From positions 131,385,129-131,449,128 of the forward strand of contig CP136064.1 in assembly GCA_032622095.1 (NCBI GenBank): a stretch of 64,000 nt of DNA, written 5' to 3'. The translations under genes and the position numbers were made by a program. This document shows, in pieces, positions 45,300 to 53,881 of the stretch. The stretch's first letter is position 1. Each line of letters opens with the position of its first letter. Below the pieces are notes generated by a model. That model had not been told where the DNA came from. It searched no databases and was given only the letters and a program-made list of their open reading frames with translations. The DNA comes from Siphonodentalium dalli. Its lineage: Eukaryota; Mollusca; Scaphopoda; Gadilida; Siphonodentaliidae.

Positions 45300-45755
45300 C
45301 ATAGAAAAAGAGCATCGCTATGACATGGCAAAATACGCCCCTTAGCCATATCAAATTGTACTAAATGTACCATAAAATAAATTAACAATTTGAACTTGCA
45401 AAGAATATTTGATATATCCTAAATTTCAATGCCAAAATAAAGTCAAATTCTAAGTCGAAAAATGGCAGTTACTCATGTGAAAATAATTTGACAGAACGCA
45501 TATTCCAATTTGGCCTGTAGTTTTAGCTGGGTTTGATTGATTGATTGGGGTTTAACGTCGTTTTAGCAACAAAGCCATATCACGAGTATTGCTGGGAAAC
45601 ACACATAACAGCGTTGGTTAGAATCAATTAATGCAAACAAGAGTTATCAGATGGAAACCAAAACTGTTAATGGATGGATGGATGGACAGACAGACAGATA
45701 AACATACTGATTACATAATACGACCTTGGTTTCAAAAGGGCGTATAAAAATGAAC
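45300..45755 (+). repeat. Type C-like element, older
   Basis: The leader GAGCATCGCTATGACATGGC is followed by AAAATACGCCCC. The body has TCTAAGTCGAAAAATGG and AGAGTTATCAGATGGAAACC blocks, a GGATGGATGGACAGACAGAC tract, and the end CATAATACGACCTTGG ... AAAGGGCGTATAAAAATG. An inserted segment at about 45536-45605 (GATTGGGGTTTAACGTCG, CATATCACG) is a motif I associate with dispersed molluscan repeats, from memory only. Confidence 0.6.
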
Positions 45756-47174
45756 AGTACAATAGAAACAAATTATATACCCATTGATTATACAACCACC
45801 AATATGGCCACACTTCCCCAGGCTAGACCTTTTCACATCACGCACTATAGTTAAATGGCTCAGCGTCCACCCGTCCATGCCCAAATATACTTTGTATGAA
45901 AGAAATGTAAGGAAATGCATAACCGTTTCTTTTAATGACATAAAATAATCTGTAAGAATGATGAAAATGTACAGCCACCAAAACATGCATGGATGGAAAA
46001 GGGGCTCCGGTATCAATTCTGGATACGATTCTCAACAGTGAGATTGGACGTCACTAGAGGGAACTATTAAGATTTTCATATAACAGCAAGATATTTCACA
46101 CTACATACTGGATGGAGAAAAAAACCTCCATTTGGCCAATTAAAGATCTATACATAATCCCATTAAGCACCCCTCAATTACTATTTATTTGGATTCGGGG
46201 GTAAAAAATATTTTATTCGAGTCAAGGAACCTCTCAAAGCTCAGAGTTATTAGATATCAATTTTTTAAATCTATTATTTTTCACAATCGAGAATTATTAG
46301 TGGCCCAATAAACAATTGACGAGCCGACGTTCTCGGACCAAATTGAGGATGGAGATGAATAACTCTAAAATAAAGAGGTATCTGTTGATAATATGGCCAA
46401 ATTACATCGAACAACATGTTGATAAATAACATGTTTCGGGCAATTTTATACTACATATGACAGTGGTAGCATTATTTTTGGGCAATTAATAAATTCTGAT
46501 AACTGAAGTGACATTTCTAAAAATGTTGTTGTTGTTGGATGTTGTTATATGGGGACCATTGAATCGGATTGAAGGATTGAATACCTTTAATGTCATGGTA
46601 GCCATGAAATTCACAACTGTCGAAAAAGTTTGTCAATGTTATGGGTGAGACAACCCAAACCACAAACCTTTTCGGAATGTCCATGATAGAAAGGATTTTC
46701 AAGCCTGAGACAATGTGATATGGAATAAATGTGGTAAAAGTGATGTGGCAAATAGGGTGTTTGGGTGTACACTCCAGCCCCAATTTTGGTCAAACTTTTC
46801 AACATTTGGAATTTTCAATAACTTAAAGGGGTACTGTAAACTAAATCCGACCATTTATGGGACCATCTCCTTTTATACTAAACAGAATTTATGCAACAAA
46901 TGAATGAATTTGAGGCATGGATTAGTGAAAAATACACCCATGTGCTCTATGATCAATGCAAACAACATGGTTATTATAATGAAAATGAATTTATGACTCA
47001 TTTGATTTGAGATTATTTTGAAATATAGTTTAATTTCCCAACCAGTACTTAATATAGTCGGTCTTAGAAACACGCTCTTTAAGGAAATAGTGTTAAAAAA
47101 ATTGAGAATTGTTTCTAGGGTACTTTTCAATGAGGAATTTCACAGTGCCAGCTGATTTAAAAAAAACGGTGCAC
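45756..47174. other. Largely unannotated sequence
   Basis: Nothing was firmly recognised. One end of a piggyBac-like MITE (TTAA then AGGGGTACTGTAAAC) lies at 46823-46840, without a matching right end. Small minus-strand frames at 45732-46035 and 46517-46805 are not supported as exons. Confidence 0.4.
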
Positions 47175-47513
47175 ACATTGGGGTTTTAGGGGCCTGAACC
47201 CCAATTTCGGGTTTCAGCACTTTTTCTCAAAATATCACCCCAATAAAAAAATATTTTTCAGTTCAATTCACTTAAATGTAGTAAGTAGACATTTAATGCT
47301 AATCATTTTTCTGGTAAAAAAAGTCTGTAAAAAGAACCAAAATTAGGGTTTTATCAGCATGAACCCCAATTTTGGGGTTTATCCCTTTTTCCTCAGATTA
47401 TAGTCCCAAAAATAATTTTGTTTTTGCCAACAAGTTTAATTTACTATGCAACAATACTGATAGTCATTCTTCCATTTTTTAAAACAGTTGTAAGTTCTAA
47501 CATCAGGGTTTTA
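47175..47513 (+). repeat. Degenerate ~161-bp tandem repeat cut by the copia LTR
   Basis: GGGTTTTA occurs at 47181, 47346 and 47506, spacings of 165 and 160 bp. The first two are followed by CTGAACCCCAATTTCGGG or ATGAACCCCAATTTTGGG and a TTCTCAAAATAT/TCCTCAGATTAT region. The copia LTR begins inside the third unit. Confidence 0.55.
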
Positions 47514-47734
47514 TGTTAACTTGAATCGTGTATATAACTTTAACTTCCTGGTTCAAGAGTTATCGTTCCGGAAGTGACGTCAGTGTGTGAAAATGGGGAG
47601 AATGAGGAAGTGTTTTAGAGGTGATGGTATTGTGATTGTATGAAAGGAGAAAAGGAGAGGCAATCTGTGACAGCGGTGGGATACTGGGCACGGAGGAAAG
47701 AGACTTCAGGTGAGCTTTGCTATCGAACTTTTCA
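47514..47734 (+). repeat. Putative 5' LTR of the copia element (221 bp)
   Basis: It begins TGTTAACTTGAATCGTG, contains a TATA-like GTATATAAC at 47528-47536 and ends TTTTCA exactly where the primer-binding site begins, so TG...CA is satisfied. The right boundary is firm. The left boundary is inferred from the TG and typical short copia LTR length; there is no second LTR to compare. The possible target-site copy on the left is TTTTA (47509-47513). Confidence 0.6.
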
Positions 47735-47745
47735 TGGTAGCAGAG
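47735..47745 (+). other. Primer-binding site, initiator-Met tRNA type
   Basis: TGGTAGCAGAG directly follows the LTR end. It is complementary to the last 11 bases (with CCA) of eukaryotic initiator methionine tRNA, the usual primer class for copia elements. Confidence 0.75.
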
Positions 47746-47797
47746 CGAGGTTCCATCAATAAACAATTCGGTTTGTGAATTTCGAAATAAACAGAAA

Positions 47798-48055
47798 ATG
47801 GCAACGAGAAATTATAAAACACCACCGATGTTTTCGGAATCGAAGCCCTATAATCGTTGGATAGATGAACTACATGTAAATGTATGGGTGATTATAACAG
47901 AATTAGCACCAGAAAAGCAGGCGGCGGCGATTGCGTTATCATTACCGGAAAATAGAGGTGGAATTCGTGACAAAGTGTTCAGTGAGTTGACTGTTCGTGA
48001 ATTAAGTGACAAAGAGGGTTTCAAAAAGTTGATAACTTTCATGGATAAAATTTAT
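47798..48055 (+). pseudogene. gag: copia gag, N-terminal fragment
   Basis: The start codon (MATRNYKTPPMFSE) lies 52 bases after the primer-binding site. The frame runs 86 codons through SKPYNRWIDELHV, a copia gag opening, and LPENRGG to MDKIY, where a type B element interrupts it. It resumes at 51434 with KDELSSAYETYTDFDRY. Gag forms the particle shell of the element. The fragment itself has no stop or frameshift. Confidence 0.85.
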
Positions 48056-48746
48056 AACAAGACAGTCAATGACTGTGGAGACGCTCACCAAACTGTTAAG
48101 ACTAGGAAGACTGGGACTCGGAAGACCATAAGAGTTAGTACTTGTCATATTCACTTAAAAACAAGTAGTCCTAAAGAGGGACATAGCCTAGAGGGTCTCC
48201 GTTTAGCAGTGGGGTGTCCACCTTGAAATATGGTCCAGATCCCCCCACCCCACATAGTCCATAGTCTGCTCCCTCTCAACTGAAGCAAACAAACTCCCAA
48301 GTTTGTAAAATTCCTTTGCACATGTTGGAATATTACAACTGACACTTCAAGCTTTCCTAACTGTGGCAAAGTTACAACCTGACATGCTCCCCTTTTTTAA
48401 TGGTGGACCCCATTCAAACGAATTTTGATCCCAACTCTCCATAGGCCATTTACACCAAATGCCATTTCTTGATTGGTCGAACCCATTTTAACAAATCTGT
48501 AACCCAGTCCCAAGTAACACAAGGACCCTCCATACTGGTTACTACATATAGGCTAAATAGGACTGATGGCTCTTGAGGGGCGCCATTTTAAGAATTACTT
48601 TGGGGGAAGAGTATATGTCCATGGTCGCACCCCTATTTGACCTGGTGAACCCATTTCAACAAATCTGAACCCAGTCACCCAATGACTCTCTATACCAAAA
48701 TGTATACCAAATATGCCAAATGGTCCTTGAGAAGATGTTTTAAAAA

Positions 48747-49659
48747 TGAAAGTGTCAACTTGGAAAGGGAATAATTTCATGTGTTAAAGTCAATGGAGTG
48801 ATTAGGAATGTGGAAAGTTGAAAGGCCTAGTTATGCAAAGAGTAAAATCTAAGATGGCTGCTGGCAGCCATGTTTTTTTGCCGAATGACCCCAAAATAAC
48901 TAATATATATACGTAACAAAATGCGACACAAACAACTTTGATATTAAAGCAGCTGTTTTTTTTAAACAAAGAGTATAACATTGAACACACACATGTAAAT
49001 GGAATGTCTCACTTAGAAATTCATTTTGGTATAAAATCCTTGATTTGTGACCTTCACACTGGGAGCCCACAGCTCCTGCTAAATCCGTCAGAAATATCAT
49101 AATCACCCAGTGCGCAACAGCGACGCTCGTGTGCGTTTACGGCGAGAGAATACAGGCAGTTACATGCTTCATTTCACACACTGGTGAGGCAGTTACAGGC
49201 TTCATTTCATACACTGGCGAGGCAGTTACAGGCTTCATTTCACACGCTGGTGAGGCAGTTACAGGCTTCATTACACACACTGGTGAGGCAGACAGGCTTC
49301 ATTACACACACTGGTGAGGCAGAATTATTCCCATCTACATGTCATTGTTAACATCCGTAACAAATTTCATGAAGATCTGACCAAAGATACGACCGATAGC
49401 CTGTGTCAAAGGATTTAGTCATGCAAAGAGTAAAATCCAAGATGGCTGCTGGCGGCCATGTTATTTTGCCGAATGACCCCAAAATGACTCGTTCCCATCT
49501 ACATGTTAATGTCAACATTCATGACAAATTTCATAAAGATCAGACCAAAGGTATGACCTGTAGCCCACGGGAAAGGAAATTGTTGACGGACACATGCACA
49601 CAAGGACGACGGACGCTAATCCATGGCAATAGCTCAAACTTACAAATAAGTTGAGCTAA
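48747..49659 (+). mobile_element. Type A element nested in type B copy 2
   Basis: Runs from TGAAAGTGTCAACTTGG to the hairpin AGCTCAAACTTACAAA and TAAGTTGAGCTAA. Copy 1 at 25486-25505 reads TTTTAAAAATAACTGATG uninterrupted, so the empty site is known. The insertion falls between A and T, with no duplicated target if the element ends in CTAA. It contains a 33-bp minisatellite and about two monomers. Confidence 0.85.
49154..49322 (+). repeat. 33-bp minisatellite, five copies
   Basis: The unit GGCAGTTACAGGCTTCATTT followed by CACACACTGGTGA repeats about five times; the fifth unit lacks GTTA. It sits in the middle of the nested type A element and is not present in other type A copies here. Confidence 0.85.
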
Positions 49660-50844
49660 TAACTGATGAGGGAAAGAATTATGTCATTGGCTCTGACCAA
49701 TTCTGAATCAAATCTGAATCCTAGTCACCCATACCAAATATAAGCTGAATAGTTCTTATGGTTCTTGATGGGAAGACATTTTAAGAATTACAATGGATGG
49801 ACAAGTTACGTCCCTGGCTCTGCCCTTATTTGACCAGGTGACCTCATTTTAACACATCTGTATCCCCGTCACCCAAAAACTTTCCATACCAATTATAAGC
49901 TAAATAGCCCCGATGATTCTTGAGAAGTTTTAAGAATTACTATAGATGGAAAGAGTCCCTAGCTATGCCATTTTTTGACCATGTGACCCCCATTTGAACA
50001 GAACTGAATCCTCCACACAAAATATGTCTCAATTCTTCATCTCAGGTAAGCTAAGAAAATGCCTCCATCTTTCTCATCCAGTTTCCCATATGTAATCGCC
50101 TGAGAAAACAGGTATTTAGTTTTACTGGCCTAACTGTCAGGTTCATCATTCACACTTGGCCTTGGGAGTGGAGTTGTTATCATAAGCAGGGTCATTTATA
50201 TACAAACTCTCTAACAGGCAGAGAAATTTAGGCTATTAATCAAAGCTGTCATTCCAAACAGATTTTGTTAACACTGCCATTTCATTTATTACTTTATAAT
50301 CAATGTGACTTCTATATGGTTTAAGCATGTTCTTGATTTTAGACTGATTTAAACCAAATTTGGTTGAGTCACCCTGGTGGATGTTATAATGGTGTTATTT
50401 TTTTTTTAAATTGAGCCTGATTGAGCAAGAAATTAATCTCAATTAAAATAAAAAAATTAATTTGAAAAAATAATAAAAAATTTGGGGGTTTTTTGTTTTG
50501 TTTTGTTTTGTTCAATGTAAAATGTTTTTTTTTTTAAGAGTTGTGTCCCTGGCCCCGCCCACATTTGACCCTTACTGAACAAATCTGAACCCCAGTCACC
50601 CAAGGATCCTTCATACCAAATATGAACCCATTTGGCCTTATGGTATTTGAGAAGATGTTTAAAAGAATTACTATGGAGGGAAAGAGTTATGGCCCTGGCT
50701 TCGCAACTATTTGACCCAGTGACCTCATTTGAACAAATCTGAATGTGAGTAACCTAGGGAACATCCACACCAAATATGAACTCATTCGGTCCATTGGTTC
50801 CAGAGGAGAAGATGTTCAAAGAATTGTTGACGGACGGACGGACG

Positions 50845-51339
50845 AACAAATGGGTAGATATGTGGCTCCGACCTATGTGGCTAGAAATGGTAATGTGGCT
50901 TTAGTTTTTATGTGGCTTCTCAAGTAGCCATAAAATTTTATGTGGCTATCAAGTAGTAGATAGTGATAAAACTCCAGATTATGGATTCATAACATGTTGG
51001 AATTATAGCAGAAGAAGCTGATTAAAACTCAAAAACTTGCACTCAGCAACTGGGACAGTGGAATAGGAGAAACTGACAGGTCCGTGATTGGGTGGCTAGC
51101 CGCATAAATGTCAGTCAGTGTCCGACATCTCCTATTGACGGGTCATGGATGTCTAAATCGATGGACTTTTTGTTTCCAAATTTTGAGTGACTACAAAATT
51201 AAATAAGCTGATTAGGCCAAATAGATCATTTTTGAACGTCCATCTGAAAGCTGTTACGTGGCTAGCCACGCAACGGAAGTTATGCACATAAATATCCATT
51301 TCACACACTCTTAGCCACATAAGTAGTCATTAGTAAACA
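50845..51339. mobile_element. ~495-bp insert in the GACGG tract of type B copy 2
   Basis: Copy 1 has an uninterrupted GACGGACGGACGACGGACG tract at 27445-27470. Here the tract is split by ~495 bp rich in ATGTGGCT. The left part has TATGTGGCTCCGACC and TATGTGGCTAGAAATGG; the right part has TTAGCCACATAAGTAG, so the motif is inverted at the two ends. Origin is unknown. Confidence 0.6.
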
Positions 51340-51433
51340 CGGACGGACGGCTCGACGGACGGACGGATGGACGGACAACGGACGAGGAGTGATGACTATA
51401 GCTCCACCGGAGACTTCGTCTCAGGTGAGCTAA

Positions 51434-51818
51434 AAAGGATGAACTGTCATCTGCATATGAGACATACACAGATTTTGATCGTTACAAAAAGACACAAAAA
51501 TTTGACATGGATCATTACATCATGGATTTTGAGAAGAGGTATAATAAGAAACTTCGACAATCAGTTCTGGCTTTTAAGCTTTTGGATGGAACTTGTTTAG
51601 AACACAAAGACCGGCAACTTGTTCTTACTGCTGTAAATTATGAGGACTCTGATTCATTATTCAGACAGATGAGTGTAGCTTTAAGGAAATTCTTCGGAAA
51701 ACAATCTATGACAGCTAATGAAAATAAAGATAGAAATATATCTATCAAAGTGGAACCAGATGATTCTGAAGCGTATGTTGCATTTCGGTATGGTGATAAG
51801 AGGACGTGGACAATATGA
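51434..51818 (+). pseudogene. gag: copia gag, continuation
   Basis: The frame resumes with KDELSSAYETYTDFDRYKK and runs through MDHYIMDFEKRYNKKL, then KVEPDDSEAYVAFRYGDKR to a stop at 51816. The pol part that should follow is in the +1 frame from about 51799. This can be a single-base indel or a frameshift site; decay is more likely given other lesions. Confidence 0.8.
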
Positions 51819-53388
51819 CAGAAATAGAGGATTTTCTCGGGGTCATGGAGGTCAAGCACCGGATAGACCTGGAGGGTTTCAACGAGGTCGTGGAGGTCAA
51901 AATTTGGATAGACCTGGAGGAAGGAATAGACGGCGGACTAATCCTATATCTTCTGATGGGAGGCCAATGAGGTGTGTAATCTGTGAGAGTATTCTGCATT
52001 TCGCCGCAGGATGTCCACATTCTTACGAGAACATGGAGAAAAGGACATACTTTTGTAATTCCGAAATTCAACAAGATGCAGAAGCTGTACTATTTACAGG
52101 AAATGTAGTAGAAGAAATGCAAGTTCTGGTAAATGAGACAATTTGTTGTGCTGTTCTTGACATCGCTTGTAGCTCAACAGTCGCAGGAAAACTGTGGATG
52201 GAATGTTTTCTGGATTCATTAACACCAGAGAATTTAGCAAAAGTGCAACGAGAGGAGAGCTCAACTGTTTTCAGATTTGTTGGTGGAACAAGACTTGAAT
52301 CAAGAGGGAAAGTAACTTTTCCGTGTGAATTAGCCGGAGTTCGAAGCACAATAACAACGGACGTTGTTGATAGTGACAATCCACTTTTGTTAGGAAAACC
52401 ATCTATGAAGAAAGCAGGAATTGTTTTGGACTTGGTGAATGATCGTGCACATATTTTTGACAAATATGTTGACTTACAATTAACATCTGCAGGACATAAT
52501 TGTATTCCACTCTTTCAAACTGAGGTTACCATTCAGGAGACATGCATGGTTGACATTTTCAAGGACAAAGTTTCTTTAAACGAGATGCAGCATGTGATCA
52601 CCAAATTACATAAACAATTTGCTCATCCTTCTAGTGAACGTCTTAAAGTTCTTTTGAGAGATGCCAATATGAGAGATAAGAGGTGTCTTGAAATCGTGGA
52701 TAAGGTGACTGAAAACTGTGATATATGCAAACGATATCGGAAAACTTCAAGTCGTCCAGTTGTGTGTGTACCAATTTCTAAAAATTTCAATTATGTGGTT
52801 GTGATGGATCTTAAGGAATGGGATAAAAATAAAGGTATTTACTTCCTTCACATCATTGATATGGCAACTCGATTCTCTTTGGCATCAGTTATCTACAGCA
52901 AGAAACAAGAAGTTATTATAGACAATGTGATGAAAATGTGGATCGATGGAGGTTTTGGTACTCCACAGAAAATTCTCACAGACAACGGAGGTGAATTTGC
53001 ATGTTCAAAGGTGAGAGACATGGCTGAAAATTTGAATATAGAAGTGATGAATACTGCTGCTAATTCGCCATGGCAGAATGGACTTTGTGAAAGAAACAAT
53101 GCGGTAGTTGATGGCAGTGTCAAGAAAATTCTATCGGATCAACCTGATATGGATCTGGAGACTGCTCTTATTTGGGCAATAAATGCTAAAAACTCTCTGC
53201 AGATGGTTTATGGTTATAGCCCATATCAGTTAGTGTTCAGATGCAATCCAAATCTACCTTCAATACTGGTTGACAGACCACCAGCATTAAAAGGTTCGAC
53301 ACAAACTGAAATATTCGCAAAACATTTAAATGCTTTGCACAGCGCGCGCCAAGCGTTCATCGGAGCAGAAGCATCTGAAAAAATCTGA
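51799..53388 (+). CDS. pol: copia zinc knuckle, protease and integrase (open 5' pol part)
   Basis: This is the largest open frame of the window (556 codons open from 51718; homologous sequence starts about 51799). In order (numbers from 51718): an RG-rich stretch (about 28-70), a CCHC zinc knuckle C86-C89-H94-C99, an aspartic-protease-like LDIACSSTVAG at 147-157 in which the usual D(T/S)(A/G) reads DIA, a zinc-binding HX4H/CX2C segment, and the integrase core with D364, D422 and E458, i.e. D-X57-D-X35-E. The last two lie in ILTDNGGEF and NGLCERNN. The frame ends in a TGA (53386-53388) inside a conserved region, likely a mutated Arg codon. Confidence 0.9.
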   Translation, partial: RGRGQYDRNRGFSRGHGGQAPDRPGGFQRGRGGQNLDRPGGRNRRRTNPISSDGRPMRCVICESILHFAAGCPHSYENMEKRTYFCNSEIQQDAEAVLFTGNVVEEMQVLVNETICCAVLDIACSSTVAGKLWMECFLDSLTPENLAKVQREESSTVFRFVGGTRLESRGKVTFPCELAGVRSTITTDVVDSDNPLLLGKPSMKKAGIVLDLVNDRAHIFDKYVDLQLTSAGHNCIPLFQTEVTIQETCMVDIFKDKVSLNEMQHVITKLHKQFAHPSSERLKVLLRDANMRDKRCLEIVDKVTENCDICKRYRKTSSRPVVCVPISKNFNYVVVMDLKEWDKNKGIYFLHIIDMATRFSLASVIYSKKQEVIIDNVMKMWIDGGFGTPQKILTDNGGEFACSKVRDMAENLNIEVMNTAANSPWQNGLCERNNAVVDGSVKKILSDQPDMDLETALIWAINAKNSLQMVYGYSPYQLVFRCNPNLPSILVDRPPALKGSTQTEIFAKHLNALHSARQAFIGAEASEKI

Positions 53389-53735
53389 AGAGCACTCAGG
53401 CATCAGGTTCGGCCTAGTGGAGATCGATATGAAATTGGCGATATGAAATTGATTCTGAACAAAACTTGCCATCAGAAAATGCAAATGTCCGAAATGAGTT
53501 CAAGCTTCCAAAATTGGGACAATCTATTCGTTTTGTGCGAAAAGGAGATGATGAATGGTGTTATGTTGACATAGTGAGTCGTGGTGGTAAAGTTGGTGGA
53601 AAATATGCAGAATGGCTAAATGTTAAGGAACATGGAGATAAGCCTGTAAGAGCTATTGATTTTCGAAATGGAGTGGACAAGTGGGAATTATACGAAGAAA
53701 GTGAAGAATCGAGGGAAGAAAGTACTATAAACTGA
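53389..53735 (+). pseudogene. pol: copia linker between integrase and RT
   Basis: Coding similarity continues after the nonsense codon (RALRHQVRPSGDRYEIGD). It then shifts frame near a small duplication of GATATGAAATTG (53427-53452) and goes on as PKLGQSIRFVRKGDDEWCYV to a stop at 53733. It is part of the polyprotein that joins integrase to RT and carries two lesions. Confidence 0.75.
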
Positions 53736-53736
53736 T

Positions 53737-53881
53737 ATGGAGGTGAACATAACAAAATATTCTAAAGATAGCGAGATTGTAGCTGCTGCAAAATGTCAGG
53801 AATTGGAAAATTGGAGTAAATTTGAAGTTCACGAGGAAGTTAACGACTCTGGACAGTCATTCATCTCAACCAGATGGGTTA
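53737..53881 (+). pseudogene. pol: copia RT, N-terminal fragment
   Basis: After another frame change the sequence reads KCQELENWSKFEVHEEV and FISTRWVI, the standard opening of copia RT. The fold-back element inserts directly after the WVI codons. The frame continues at 58842 (TENCVDGQPKVKARLVARGF). Confidence 0.8.

Larger units (their letters stand above)
48056..51433 (+). mobile_element. Type B element, copy 2, inserted in copia gag
   Basis: It runs from ACAAGACAGTCAATGACTG to GAGACTTCGTCTC and AGGTGAGCTAA. If taken as starting at 48058 and ending at 51433, removing it rejoins gag in frame with no target duplication. Its first ~680 bp nearly match the copy at 24806. It carries a later type A insertion (48747-49659) and a further insert in its GACGG tract (50845-51339), and lacks the MITE present in copy 1. 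Confidence 0.8.

Noticed and set aside
45536-45605. GGGGTTTAACGTCG ... CATATCACG block as a SINE
   Set aside because: I recall it only as a common molluscan repeat motif; no promoter boxes, tail or boundaries are visible, so it is only mentioned within the type C-like entry.
45732-46035. Minus-strand frame with TGAPFPSMH, faintly like a PAP2/glucose-6-phosphatase PSGH motif
   Set aside because: The similarity is confined to a few residues, needs frame changes, and lacks the partner motifs.
43620-47500. Search for the MBLAC1-like first exon
   Set aside because: No minus-strand open segment with a fitting phase, GT donor and family N-terminal sequence could be supported; it may lie beyond the window or be very short.
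51745-53123. Antisense frames over the copia pol region
   Set aside because: They are shadows of the sense polyprotein with no domain of their own.
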